From: Plazaster borealis
Lineage: Eukaryota; Echinodermata; Asteroidea; Forcipulatida; Labidiasteridae
Assembly (NCBI GenBank): GCA_021014325.1
Contig: CM037463.1
Location: 2,971,001-3,035,000, forward strand
Length of the DNA: 64,000 bases
Reading direction: 5' to 3'
The notes beneath the pieces are model-generated. The model was not told the origin of the DNA. It was given only the letters and a program-made list of their open reading frames with translations, and searched no databases. Made by a program: the position numbers and the translations under genes. Positions 33,226 to 45,833 of this stretch are shown here, in pieces; position 1 is the stretch's first letter; every line of letters starts with the position of its first letter.

Positions 33226-35016
33226 ATAAAGAGCTTACCATACAAATAACTACAACATAGGAAGTAATTAATGTAAGTATCATTCAGATATAATGTTATA
33301 ATCTAAACTGGGCTATAAGTATAAGAACCGATCTTGGAAATACAATATAACAGACGGGACATATATATAGTAGAATACCGGTAAGTAGAGGAAAAATTAA
33401 CTATACTTCGATACATTAGATAAAGTTATTCAGCTTCAGATATTATAGTAGAGTAATGTGAATTCAAAACAACTTCACAAATTTGCATATTCTTTAGGAA
33501 TGTCTGAAATATTTTCGCCCAAGCAAACTGTCCGGAACAAGGTTTACAATCAGGCTTACTGCTATATTACGCAGAAAGTATTATAAGCACGTTAACAGAT
33601 TCAGACTATATGTTGTTCCAAATATTCAGCCCCAAGAATTATTGCATTTAATGATTGAAAAATAAAATCATTCAGATGGATGACCGAAAGTCAGGGAGTC
33701 GTAAAAACGCTATACGAATTGATTTGCCCCCTGGGGAATCAGCGGTGCATCTGTGTCTATCACTTCACAGACGGGCGGCTTTTCTATAACGTGTGCCTTC
33801 CACGATGAGAAATCCGAATGAATAAGAATCATGATTATGTTTTGTGGGTTTTTTTCTTTCTTCTCTTCATTTTTGAAGGGAAACGACGAGAGAAAAGGAC
33901 GAGACAGCGAGCCTCCAAGCACGATAGGGGTGGTGTGAAGTGGCTTTGATGCGGCCTTGCGTGTCATCGAAGTGAGATGGCCACGTCCAAACAATGTATA
34001 CATGGTGCCCGTGAAACAGTGCCACAGTCATCTGGTATTACCACATGAATGTGTTCGCAATGCTTTGATGAAATTTAATTGCAAACCTGAAAAGCTTAAA
34101 ATAGGTCTCCGATGAATGGTACAATATGTGTGTCTTCATTTCTGGGCTTTTCGGTTTCGGTCTTTGCCTAATGAATAGGAATGTCATCCGCAGAGAGTGA
34201 GAGAGAACAAAAAAACACACGTCTGTATGGAAACAAAATAATCAAATCGATCAAAAAGACAATCATGTGAATCCATCAAAGTCTCGCGAAGGGATGTTCA
34301 ATTTAAGCTCACATCTGCCACGGAGGCATTGAAAGCGTTGGGGATAATGGACTCCGTGGCCCAATCTACTAACTCGATGAAAGGGGTCATGTAATTGGTA
34401 CTTCTAGGAAATTTACTTTAGATATATACTGCCCAACAATGTGTTTATTTTGAATTAAATTCAGCCTCCAAATCACCCGTACTAAGAAACTGTAACTGTT
34501 TGGCATTGAATCGAAAAAACGCAGCCAGAGATTCGGTTGGTTTGGTTTATCACTATAGTTTGACGAGCACAGTTTAACATAATAGTTTATTACAATGGGC
34601 GTAAACAGTGCATCTCTGAAATAGAAAACCACACGTCCATTTATTGCTACGTAACTCTAATCAAAATGATTGTCCAGATAATGTAACGTGATGGGGGAAT
34701 ATGATATTTAGTCCGACGATATCGTGAAACGAGAGAGAAAAACACTGTACTGCGGCACGCGATCATTTTTATCCCGATCAGACTGGAAGAAAGATGAGTC
34801 GCGTGTGTGTTCTATTCTTTCAGACTAAATATCAAAATGACACGATCAATCAATGTGGAACGAAACAGTTGAGATACGGGTTTTATGAATTGGGGAAAAA
34901 GTCCGAACCAAAACAAAAACAAAAACAAAAACAAAAACACACTGCAGCAACAGGGATCAAACCCTCAAAAAAAGGTGTTATTTATGATGTCATTTAAATT
35001 TCTAAACTAGATTATG
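33226..35016. other. unannotated spacer
   Basis: Includes an (AAAAC)n array at about 34907-34937. Minus strand frames at 33710-34003 and 34387-34632 show no motif. Confidence 0.4.
34907..34937 (+). repeat. (AAAAC)n microsatellite
   Basis: About six AAAAC units. Confidence 0.9.
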
Positions 35017-35467
35017 TTAAAGGGTCTGAATACGTTTGGTAATGACTCTGAAAATTAATGGCAATACAAACTTACTTGGTAAGAAGTACATAGCTTGGTA
35101 ATTGGAACCAACTGTTTCTTTCTATCCTATATAATTTTTGATATACCATAAAACTAACCTGTGAAAATTTCATTTCAAAAGGTGGTAGCGTTTTTGAGAT
35201 ATTGCCGAAAATCTGGAGCGGTTATGTCCACGCAGGAAGAATAATCTGCAACTGGAATACACAATCTAAGAAACGTTACTGTCAGTAACGCTTCTCAGAT
35301 TCAAATTTTTTGGTATAGAAAGTGATATCATTTTCCATAACTTCAGTAGTAGTAGTACCTCTAGGTGAAAAGTTTCTCTATCCAAAGCTGCTGTGCTTCT
35401 TACCAAGTAAATTTTCAATGACATTAATTTTCAGAGTCATTACCAAACGTATAAACAGACCGTTTAA
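35017..35467. mobile_element. TTAA-type MITE, subfamily B chimera (copy B6)
   Basis: TTAA at 35017-35020 and 35464-35467. The first about 80 bp is a forward B head (ATGACTCTGAAAATTAATGG, ACTTACTTGGTAAGAAGTAC). The sequence then switches at about 35096 to a nearly whole reverse B copy that ends with the same head inverted (TTTTCAGAGTCATTACC). Both termini are therefore the same end, giving long inverted arms. Confidence 0.85.
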
Positions 35468-37345
35468 AAGGAGTTACATTTGTTCATGAGAGTCATTACT
35501 TTAGCCTTTCCAGACATCATTGAATTCAATTAGAAAAAATTCTGAATTCGTTGACACATTAAAACAACATTCAATATTTGCCATTAAGGTTTGCTCAGAA
35601 CCCTCTATATTATAGTCGTAACCACGTCAAGATTTTATTCACAATCTCCCTCAATATCGTGAGCTTAAAACAACAAGTGAAAAGTTCACTTAATACTGAA
35701 GCTCATCAAACCTTCATCAGAAAAAAAATATACAAAACAATATCACTCTCAAAAATGCGACAAAATAATATTTTAAAAACACTTGGATCTAATCAATTTG
35801 TGGGATTCTTGAATGGTTCTGGCAAATGAACAAAATTACCATGTCAATCAAAGACGGCTGTTTAAACTTATTTCTCGTACAGCAAACAGTCCAGAGCATT
35901 GCTGGTGTTTTCATAATGTGTGTAGGCCTATATAAACACTAACCCAGAGGGCCCCCCACTGGAGAAAAATGGCCAAGATGCAATTGCTACTAAAAACAAC
36001 CAATACACACTGACATTTATAGTAGAATTACGCTGTCAATATTCTAATAGGCCGTTACAGTTTGAACGATGCAACATCACAATATTGCAAGAGGAGCTAA
36101 GGAAGATATCAGAGCAACGGAAGTTCAGCTAGGGTAATCAAACTTGATACTTACAAATAGAACATGGCATGTTATATTTGCCGCCGTCTTTTTAATGTTT
36201 CCCGAAATGATTTTTTTTGTGGTTGCAGTGTCAATGCACAGGCAGGATTTGATTTCCTTCGGGTCTTTTGGAAAATGATCGGTTATATTTCCACGTCTGG
36301 GATTGTCAAATGGGTGTGCTTTACTCTACTTGGATGGCAACATTGTTTTCTCTCTGCTGCAGGAACTAGTATGCAATAATCAGTTAAGGTATTTAGTTTC
36401 CTGATTTGGTTTCACATATTGGGTACAATTTGTGCTACATAACGAGTCAGGTGTGCCCAGCGAGCGAGTTGAGACAGCGTCTATGTACCATCACATTAGG
36501 AAGTTAACTTTGAACCTAATTTGATGAGTTTAAAACACCTCGGAGTGGATTAACAAATAAATTCGCTAAAATGTTATAACTTGTTTAATCGGTGAGACTA
36601 ATCACATAGAAGGCATTTCTTAATGGTTTCATTCCGAGCGGGACTGTCATTGCTCAAAACCTCACACCAACGTTTTGGCGTCTCGTAACGCACGTGACAA
36701 CACCAAATGAAATTATCTCGATAACAAACGGTCCACCACTCCACTTTATTTAATAACACATAACGTAATCAAACATTTGAGGCTTTATATAAACACGATA
36801 TCCTAAACGAAACACAATACTGTTTTTTTCACTAACAAGACATTTTCCGTGTAAGGTAGAGAGTGCTTTGAAGTTTCCGTACACTATGCGTGAACATCAA
36901 GTTCATTGTCCTGAGCATGCAAAGTAATATATTATGACTGCACTTGAAATTCTGCCCAAGATTAAGTATGACCCGGCCAAGTTGCACATGGAGCTAAATC
37001 GTGATATGCAAATGGTTTTGAAGTGAAATGTGACACCCTATAAATCAAAAGCACTCTCCTAATGTTGTAAGAATAGTGTTAGTGGAATATTTATTGGCTC
37101 GGCACCTTAAGAATCAAGCTGAAGGATTGAATCTCCAATTCAACATCATATCCGACCTTTCAAAATATGAAGGAAGGTTTTGCATGATTTCATGCTCTAT
37201 TATTAGTACAAAAATTAATAATAACATTTGAGGATTTAGGGGAAAATGATGCCTCATGGTACCTCCACAGCACATACATCTTGCTTTCTTTTCATCAGAT
37301 TTCAGTTTTGTTTTGACAAAAACATGGCTGAATAATAACACATAC
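35468..37345. other. unannotated spacer
   Basis: No recognised repeat. A 83-codon + frame at 35578-35829 and a 71-codon one at 36164-36379 lack known motifs. Confidence 0.35.
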
Positions 37346-37600
37346 ACTTTTTTAAAAAAATTAAAAATTCCGGGTAAGAATTTACTCGGATTTCGGGTCC
37401 CAGGGAGCATGACCCACTTCCAGTCAGGCTGACCCGGAAGGTGGTTTCAAGATAGGATTTGAACTCGGATTCTGCGTCAGTTTGACCCATTTCTGGGTCA
37501 TTTTGACACAGATTCCGGGTCATCCTGACCCGGAAATGGATCAGGCCCCACGGGAACCGGATCCAGGTCAATTCTGACCCGGATGTTTTTTAGAGTGTAA
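37346..37600. mobile_element. foldback MITE family F (copy F2)
   Basis: Left AAAAATTCCGGGTAAG, right TCTGACCCGGATGTTTTTTAGAGTGTA. Multiple TGACCCGG / CCGGGTCA motifs and a conserved GACTCGGATTCTGCGTC-like centre. Confidence 0.78.
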
Positions 37601-38512
37601 GGCTGCCGCAGTAAATATGCAACTAATGTATTAAATTTCACCTTGATTGAAAATCACTTAGTGCTCTGCAGGACGAAAAGCAGACAAAAGCTGAAAGCAT
37701 AACATGAACAGCACTAATATTTCCACTATTGATTTAACTTCCTTTTCCTTGTCTGCGGCACATTTCAGACGATTTTGGGGGGTCTAATGCATTATACAAG
37801 CATATGACTGATGGGTTCATGGAGTAAGTTGGGGGGGGGGGTCCACGAAAGAAAAATCAGAATTAGAGCAACGGCCGAGTTGCTTCCGACAAATACAAAC
37901 TCAATCCATCATTTTGGACTGTAATCGATCGGACTTTTTTTTTTCATACGGCCAAGGCGCCACAAACATTCAATTCCAAATCATATCTGTCAAATTCAGT
38001 ACACGTTTTTTAGGGGGGCTAGGCCAGTAGAGCTATGCAATACCCTCTAAATAATTAACCCAGGTATGCATTTAGGTGCTTGACTTCACAACTGCATCCG
38101 ACAGGTTAGCTTCTATTAATCATGACCACAGTGGATGGATGTTTCGAAGTAGAGCTTAACTTAAATACTTTTTAACCTTACCTAAATTATGTTGTCAATG
38201 ACAATTGTATCGCATAGTTGAGTTTTGCAATAGCTGACAGTTATGTGAAAAGACATCCCGCAACAGCCTTTTTTATTTACAATAGAATAAAGAGGCGTAG
38301 AAAGGTTTTTGTAGTTCACATTGTTTTAATTGCCTCATAACTATAACCCGTCCAGGAGTGCTGCTTCAATTTTCAAAACATTGTAAAAACGGTGAAATAA
38401 TTTAATGTTTTTACATTAATTTGAAGTCAACGTCAACATTCTCAATCGTCAAAGGTAAAGAATAATCCATGTCAAACAATCCTTGTAATATACTTGATAT
38501 TTTACAAGAAAA
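37601..38512. other. unannotated spacer
   Basis: A G10 run at 37831-37840; nothing else recognised. Confidence 0.4.
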
Positions 38513-38688
38513 ATCGCTGCAAAAACTGGGGTGTTCAACTGATTCTCTTGGTATCTGTACGTGAAAACACCAACATGGTGTTAGTTGTCCCCATTATTAT
38601 ATCGTTGGTGAAATGAACACCGTGCTGGTGTTGTAACATAATAGATACCGAGAGAATGAATTGAACACTCCACAGTTTTTGCAGTGTA
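38513..38688 (+). mobile_element. foldback MITE family E (copy E3)
   Basis: CGCTGCAAAAACTGGGGTGT at left and CACAGTTTTTGCAGTGTA at right. Inverted inner pair GATTCTCTTGGTATCTGTA / TAGATACCGAGAGAATGAA. Its right TA (38687-38688) is also the left TA of F3. Confidence 0.78.
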
Positions 38689-38934
38689 CACTGAAAAAAA
38701 CTCCCGGTCAGAAATGACCAACTTCCGGCTCCCATAGGGCTTGATCCATTTCCGGGTGAGGCTGACCCGTAAAGTTGTCAACAAAAATAGATTTCCAACT
38801 CGGATTCTGCATAATTTTGACCTATTTCTGGGTCACTTTGACACAGACACAGGGTCAAAACTGACCCAGAAATTGGTCAGGCCCCACGGGACCCGGATCA
38901 GGGTCAACTCTGACCCGGAAGTATTTAGAGTGTT
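38687..38934. mobile_element. foldback MITE family F (copy F3)
   Basis: TACACTGAAAAAAACTCCCGG-type start and CTGACCCGGAAGTATTTAGAGTG-type end, with central ACTCGGATTCTGCATAATTT. Full length. Confidence 0.8.
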
Positions 38935-38939
38935 CCTTA

Positions 38940-39100
38940 AATGCAAAAAGTAGTTAATGGGTTAACGACCTCGGACGTTTCTACCTTCGAGAAAGACTCT
39001 GAGTCAAAACGTCAGGCCATTAACTTTTTTTTTTGCATTTCTACCATAAATCAGTTTGGTTGGTAAGCAGTTTGCAACAGCTCGTTCCATTTTCCCATCC
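38940..39100 (+). mobile_element. foldback repeat family G (copy G2)
   Basis: AATGCAAAAAGTAGTTAATGG and AGGCCATTAACTTTTTTTTT are inverted arms around CCTTCGAGAAAGACTCTGAG and CAAAACGTC. Followed by AAGCAGTTTGCAACAGCTC as in G1. Adjacent to F3. Confidence 0.6.
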
Positions 39101-40379
39101 CTTGATTTACACCGATTCTTCAGTACCCTACATTCTGCCGCAACTTTTGCAGCCATTGGTGCGTATAAGAGTATACTTTTGTTTGTGAAGACGTTTTTAA
39201 AGAAATATATTGCCAAGGGTAATGGTTGAATTTTCCTCTTTTTTTATCCATGCTCTTTGGAAACTCCAGTAAATTCTAACAAGAAAGCAAAAGAAGCAAA
39301 TGAACATTCCTAGTGTTGTTCGCTTTGTTTTTATTTCACTTTATATCGATAGCGTATACGTACATCACTTTGAAATAGAAATAATTGAGTATTTTTTTAT
39401 TTATTTTTTATTTTTAATCTTCCTTGTTTCATGTTCTTCTTAGCCAGCCTATCACAAGCGGTAAATGGCTGAACATCCAAGCAATAGTTCAATGTCTTGC
39501 TAGAACAAATGCACTACTCGACAAGCCAGGATTTAGGAACCCGCCGCCTGCTCCCTGTGTAAACAACACTCAAGGAGGATCCCACTATTAAACAACGCCG
39601 AGACGCGGTGACTTGCCCCACTACACTAAAAGTAAATTTACTAGAAACTTATTTTCACTGTCGACTCGTTAACTCCATGATAGACACGGAAAATTACCTT
39701 CGACGTGTACCAAAGGTAAACCTTCTGTCATTCTGGAGAGGAATGATTTATGGGAAACACGATGCTGGGCTGTTCTAAAATCGTGAGCAAAAAAGAAATT
39801 CCCTTAATTGAAAAAGAAGCATTCAATCAACGAAGTGTCTTTTAAGTACTTCTTCTTTTGGTTCCGTTCTTCTTTTCTTCTTCTTGTTTATGTTTGTTCT
39901 GGGGTTTGTTGAGAAGTTTTTGGGTGTTTGTTTGTTTGTTGGGGTGTTTGGGTGGGTTTTTTGGTTCTTTTCGGAGGGGGGTATGGTCTTCGGGGAGTTC
40001 GGGTTTCGTTTTGTATTTGAAAGCGAAACATTTTACAAATTGTTTTAAGAAACTGTATAAAGAAAAATTACACTTAACCCGAAAATATTTGATAAATCAG
40101 TTGGTATGCGAATAACTATTAATAACTAGCTGGACGGAAGCAACAATACCGTGCGGGGAATGTTTATTTCATTTTTCAACAAGGGGTGACATTCCTGAGA
40201 CTGTGATGAACTTCATGTACCCTCGTCCATGGCAATTAATAGTGGAATAATTACATGTCATCATGTATTCAAGTGTAGTCCTGTCATCATTGATATAGCA
40301 CCTCGTGCGAGCCGGTGCACACGTGTTGAGAACAAGCTGATTTGGTCGTCACATTGATACCTATAACAACCCTCAGAAG
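39101..40379. other. unannotated spacer
   Basis: T-rich at 39390-39420 and 39850-39960; the + frame at 39858-40115 is a low-complexity product of that T/G-rich DNA. Confidence 0.4.
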
Positions 40380-40930
40380 GGATTCTGCCTTCTGATTGGT
40401 TTAGAGCGTGTCACAGTACTAGAAAGCCGCGCGAACGAGACGCGCTATACATGCAGCAAGAAATGTACTATACCCGTGGCAACCAATGTACTATACCCCA
40501 TAGCAACCAGTGTGATAAGCAACAGCAGCGTCTAGGCACAATATATGTTTGGGATATAAAAAAAAACTAATTTTGACAGCTTTTACTCTTGCTATGGTCA
40601 TGGAGGAACAACACTATGACTCCCTCGGTGATCCCCGGAGCGGCAAAAAAATGTACTACACCCGTGGCAACTAATGGACTGTACCCCATAGCAACCAGTG
40701 CAATAAGCAACAGCAGCTTCTTCGTACCATAGACGTCTAGGCAGAATATGTTTGGGATTTACCAAAAAAAAAAAAATATTGACTGCTTTTACTCTTGATG
40801 ATGGTTAACACTATGACTCCCTCGGTGATCCCCGGAGCGTTCGCCGAGGGAAATATACGTTATAACGCTCCGGGGATCACCTCGGGTCGTATGTTTTAAC
40901 CATAGCACTCGAAGCAGTCAATATTTGTAA
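40380..40930. repeat. palindromic repeat with duplicated arm
   Basis: A duplicated segment (about 40464-40645 and 40651-40838) shares TACCCCATAGCAACCAGTG, ATAAGCAACAGCAGC and TCGGTGATCCCCGGAGCG. The second copy then meets its own inverse: GGTGATCCCCGGAGCGTT at 40824-40841 against its exact complement at 40864-40881. Homology extends outward to AATATTGACTGCTTTTACTC (40776) and GAAGCAGTCAATATT (40911). Arms are about 65 bp with a 22-base spacer. Confidence 0.75.
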
Positions 40931-41595
40931 ACTATACTGCTGAACATGATGATGCCAATTCTTTCACATGATGTGATATTTGTGTGCATACTTTACAATG
41001 AGGGGTCACGACATTCAACATGAGCTGTTATAATCACTGGTTGTAAATGTAGTCGTTTATAAACATCGATCATAAATTGGGATTCTGGTAGGTGTCGATC
41101 GTTACTGCTATCGAACTGATATTATTTACAGTTTACAAGTGTTTATTACACCTGAAATGTTCGTCTGGTCGATCCTAATGCAATTAAAGGAAGACTGTAG
41201 TTTTGAAAGGGTTTTAAACAAGCCTTTTATTTCAATATTGTCTGTCCATAATTTGTTTTCATAATTTATAATATAGTTAAGTACAGTTTAAAAATTACTT
41301 CAACAATCGGAACGTGGACTTTTTATTCGTTTTCGCAAGGCATATGGGAATGCATTAGCACAATAGCGATTGCGCACGGATATTGTTGAATACGAATTTA
41401 TATGGCCATCACGCCGAACCACCGATCTCGTTCATGGCCCACTCGTGACCTACCAAAAATTCAAACAATGTTGTGTCCTTTTGTCACTCATTCGTGGTCC
41501 TTCAAGTTTTAATCACTTAAGGAGAAAAGAAACAGAGATGTACTTTCTTAATATGTAAGAATGGATGAAGAAAATAGAGTGTTTAACAGAAACAA
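40931..41595. other. unannotated spacer
   Basis: Nothing recognised. Confidence 0.4.
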
Positions 41596-41610
41596 TTGTT
41601 GTCCATGGAT

Positions 41611-41862
41611 CATAAACAAAGATGGCTTAAATTTTGCACAAGGAATAGTGGTTTTTGTTTTTCTTTTACAAGGGAAATTGTTCGCAAGGCGACAATTGGT
41701 GGTAAAGAGTTATCTCATAGGAAGAAACTGTGCTATCCAGACACCGTCACCAAAGACACAAATCTCAATCTGAATGAGACCCAACAACTCATGAGGGATA
41801 AAGCAACCTGGCACCATTTCATCAAAGCTGCTTCTACTATTCCGTCCAAGGACGAAGGATGA
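41611..41862 (+). pseudogene. possible LINE ORF2 C-terminal remnant (speculative)
   Basis: Frame open from about 41611, ending LMRDKATWHHFIKAAS, a few residues, then a TGA TGA TCT run. The DRxxW...(I/V)xxA pattern near a C-terminus resembles the last residues of several LINE reverse transcriptase polyproteins. No RT motif, zinc knuckle or endonuclease is seen upstream. May be chance. Confidence 0.2.
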
Positions 41863-44118
41863 TGATCTCATATAAGAAGAAAAAACGCTTGAAAGTGTAA
41901 ATAATTGGCAAACAAGCATTAGTTTTCGGGAAGGCCGTGTATTTCAAACTCATCAAGCAACAGCGCTTCACGCTGCCTTTAAACAAAACATTTCAAGCAA
42001 AACATTTCTAATGAATCCTTCTTCACAACAATCTGCCGTTCATGGCAACAATCCACCTCCAAAATTGCATCTCTTATCTCGACGTTATGTTTACATACTT
42101 AGAACTGTCGGTGGCGGCCATAATCGCATGTGTGTGACCGTGCAACTTACTAACTCATTACGGTCCAATAAAACTGTTAAATCTTTTGGTACTCTCACAA
42201 ATCTATTTCAATTTGTCCAGCTTCACTCACTTTCAGCTGAGATGAAAATGATAGCAGCACAGAGTCGTGTGTACTTTGCCTTAACATGCCATACATCACT
42301 GTGGATCCACCATGTATTTAACAAAACGTGTTTATGAATGTACATGATTATTTTCATCATGCTATACATGTGGCGACAGTAACAGTTACTGACCGTCTAC
42401 TGACCGTCTATAAAGGTACGTGATGCCGAATCACGGTATCTGGCTCCGTACCTGTGACTCATATTTCAATTCCTACATTTATGCGGATGTCCGTTTCCCT
42501 TGTCCACTCGCCGTGAACTCCCCCAAAATCGAGAAGACTCGTGCCGAAAGACACATCTTGGCCGAATATCCCTGGACATCGAGTGCAACGGCATTAAGAA
42601 CAGGACACTCGACACACGTTATATGTTGCTGAAGCATGGCTTATTTTAAGAGACGGGAAGCGCCAAAGTGCGAGGACCCAAGAGACGGCCTTAGCTTTAA
42701 CAGCTTCTCCACTTCAGCCTACACGCATTTTCTTTCCCATCCAAGGATGGTAAATTCTTCATCAGTTTTGATTGTGGAGTGATAGAATTGTGCACGCAAA
42801 AGGTTCCACAGATCCGGCAGAATTAATGTCCCCATGGCTTCCTTGTGAGGCACGACTCGTTAAACTAGCCAGCTCTTCCGGCGAGCGGAACAAATTGTAA
42901 GAAGCCAAAGTTCCTGTTTCGTTGTTTTGCAAAAATTAAAAACTACATAAACAGACAGCTTCAAATGGCTAAAGAAATCTTACACAACAAGATTTCAGGA
43001 CCAACAACCGAGAGTAATTTTTCAAAAGGGTTCAAACGCAGATTTCATCACGGCACTATAGTCGTCGGTAACCTAAGGGTCTTCACGAAACCACGGTCAC
43101 GACTTCAGTTTCAGCTTTTTAGACTTAATGCATATTTTGAAATCCACACGGAGCTAGAGCAAGAAACGTAGTTTCGAATAGGCCCTAAGTGTTGCTCGAA
43201 CTCCCTTTCCCCCGGCCCTCGATTCCCCAAACACACCTTTACTTGAGCAAGCCGGGTATACCTCCACGGGGATTTCCTATATAAAATACAACTGTGCTAA
43301 ATAACACGTGTTATGAAAGTGGATTTCCTCATTTACCTTTTTGTATATAACAAAGATTGAACTGCTAGCATTCGAACAGGAGTTTGCGTTTTAAGAAAAG
43401 TGTTTTTCAGAGAATGTCTGAACTTGTGGATGTTTGGATGCCCAACTTAAATAATGAAACACTATACATACAGAGGCGGGTAAAAGGTGTGGAAACCACG
43501 CCATTCTATTCTACACACAAAGTGTGTACTTCAAAAAGGTTAGATTCTGAAAAGCATTCGATGTATACTTTCCAAAGAAAAGGGGCTTAAAGATAATATT
43601 GGCCTGAAGACATTTCGGCGGTAGGATTACTTTGATAATCCGCAGTGCGGCATGGATTATCGAGTTGTTTGCTTGATGTAAGGAAGCGGACAGGAAAAAG
43701 TAATATACATTATGGGTTTTTTTTGTCATACGGTTTGCGTAATATCTCTTTCAGATAATATGAGACGAAATCTATTTTTGTTGTGTGTCGCGTGTGGTCC
43801 TCGAGGAGATCATAATAATAAATGCAAAGTTCCATTGCTAGGGTAGGCCAGGCCTACTGGTTGCTCTATGTATAGAAAGTCAGTAAATCATTTTATTAGT
43901 ATGCTATTTGTTTGGTTGTAATCTGAGAATTTAAATGTAACGGATATATTTAATGAGGAAGGATTTCAAACTTAACAATAATTATGAATTTATCTTTCTG
44001 TTGAAAACATTCTAGAAGCAGTGGGGCACATACAATGAAAATTGTAAACTTCATAAACATGTTTTGAATAATACTGTTAAGCTCTAACTCCTAAATAAGC
44101 TGTCACTTTTTTCAGGGC
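41863..44118. other. unannotated spacer
   Basis: A 108-codon + frame at 42011-42337 and smaller frames have no recognisable motif. No repeat family recognised. Confidence 0.35.
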
Positions 44119-44425
44119 TACACACTTTAAAAACTTCGAGGTCAGAATTGACCCCGATCCTGGTCAAGTGGGGGTTCCATTTCCGGGTCTGGATGACCCG
44201 GAATCTGTGTCAAAATTACCCAGAAAAAAGGGGTCAAACTCAACGCAGAATCCATGTTAAAATCAAATGTTTCAACCACTTTGCTGGTCAGCCTGACCCG
44301 AAATTGACCCCGATCCTGGTCACGTGGGGGTTCCATTTCCGGGTCTGGATGACCCGGAAATGGGTCAGGCCCCCCTGGGACTAGGAATCCAAGTCAACTC
44401 TGACCCGGGCATTTTTACAGTGTAG
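44119..44425. mobile_element. foldback MITE family F (copy F4) with internal duplication
   Basis: Ends CACACTTTAAAAACTTCGAG and GGGCATTTTTACAGTGTA. The block ATTGACCCCGATCCTGGTCA...CCGGGTCTGGATGACCCGGAA occurs twice, at about 44146-44204 and 44302-44358, nearly identical. Confidence 0.78.
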
Positions 44426-44997
44426 CTGATTGTGACATCCCAACATACCCCAGAATCAGTTTGCTCATGGGCCTATACAATCCAACGGGTCATTTATTCT
44501 TGCAATAAACTTGTACTAAAAAAAAAAAAGCCTTTTGACAAATTAATTTGATTTTCATTTACCTCTTGCTGAATCGCTAAAACCCCTCAATACCTCCTGA
44601 GGAATTCAGCGTGCCACAAGTTACTGAGACTATTACCGCATTTTGCCACATATTCCCCCACTTCAAGTGCCTCCCGCGCACGCTAATTTGCGGTACCCTG
44701 ACACGCTCGAGTACATTAATTGCGAACAGGTCATCTCGACATGTGCTTAATTTACGGGATAAGTTATGGGGTATCCGTACCTTCGACATGAAAAGGTTGG
44801 ATGCAAAAAAAAATCGTTTAAGAGGTTCTACCACAGGGAGAGCTACCCACGGAGCATATGAAACCAGCACGATTTGGCAGTGTTATATACAAGGAACAGA
44901 CTACAGGCCTGAAATACCTCACACATTGTTTCATTTCAATATTTGATTTTTCTACTTTGTATACTGGACTATTTTACTCAACTAAGCGAATGTTTTT
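44426..44997. other. unannotated stretch open on both strands
   Basis: Frames at 44577-44870 (-) and 44611-44946 (+) are both about 100 codons. Neither resembles a known protein. Confidence 0.3.
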
Positions 44998-45090
44998 GGT
45001 CAAAGATTTCTTTGAAATGGGTCAAAATGACGCAGAATACGAGTAAAATTCCCATCTTTTAACCTATAACCAGTTTTTAGAGTTTGTATT
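44998..45090. mobile_element. fragment of family F (F5)
   Basis: GGGTCAAAATGACGCAGAAT, GAGTAAAATTCCCATC and CAGTTTTTAGAGTTTGTA resemble an F centre and right end. Confidence 0.4.
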
Positions 45091-45781
45091 TATGGTTTCT
45101 TATATCCCTGTGGATTCAATGAAATGAGTACTTGGTGGTTTTTTTTAATATAGTTGTAATACTTTTAAATAATCAAATTGAAAATGTAGTCATTGTTAAA
45201 TTACCGGGCAGCAACCTTCACGATGTAAAGGGATGCAACTATACGAGGAAATGACAACAAAGGGATATCCTCGACCCTATTTGAGTAATGGAGAACACAA
45301 ATAATACATTTTTGGAGGGGGTTTGGTAAACAATCATGCCTTTAGCAGCTAGGGGGCTCATGTTAAGTACCAAATACAACACTAATACGGAACAGCAGGT
45401 TTTCGGGAGGTGTCAACCCCCCCCCCCCTTCAACAGCCTAAACACACTCCTTTTGGTAACAATTTTAACTTCCGTTCCGATTTTCCTCTTTACGAAAGCA
45501 CAACAAATCATGTTTTTAAGAATCGGCAGACCGGGGGGAGGGGGGGGGGGCTCGAGACCCCCAGCCTTCCCCTTTTGTGCGTCACTATTTGGGTTCAAGT
45601 TTTCTCTTTAATCTTAAACATTGCATATCAATCATATTTTCTCTCCAAAGTAAGTTGACGATCGCGTAACCAAAATATACCTTTTGTGTTGAAGATACCA
45701 ATCTGTAATATTTCTTATGAATAGGCCTACTAAGGTTCAAAGTACGGTGATTTCATAAATACAAACATTATTGCCTTAACT
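45091..45781. other. unannotated spacer with C and G homopolymers
   Basis: C run at 45417-45427 and G-rich block at 45533-45550 (two runs broken by an A). Frames between them are Pro/Gly artefacts. Confidence 0.45.
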
Positions 45782-45833
45782 ATTAACGCTCAAATTAGGT
45801 TTGGTTGTGCGTAGAGGCGTGATTGCCACGAGC
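45782..45833 (+). repeat. 52 bp direct repeat, first copy
   Basis: Begins ATTAACGCTCAAATTAGG and ends ATTGCCACGAGC; identical to 46194-46245. Flanks unrelated. Confidence 0.85.
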
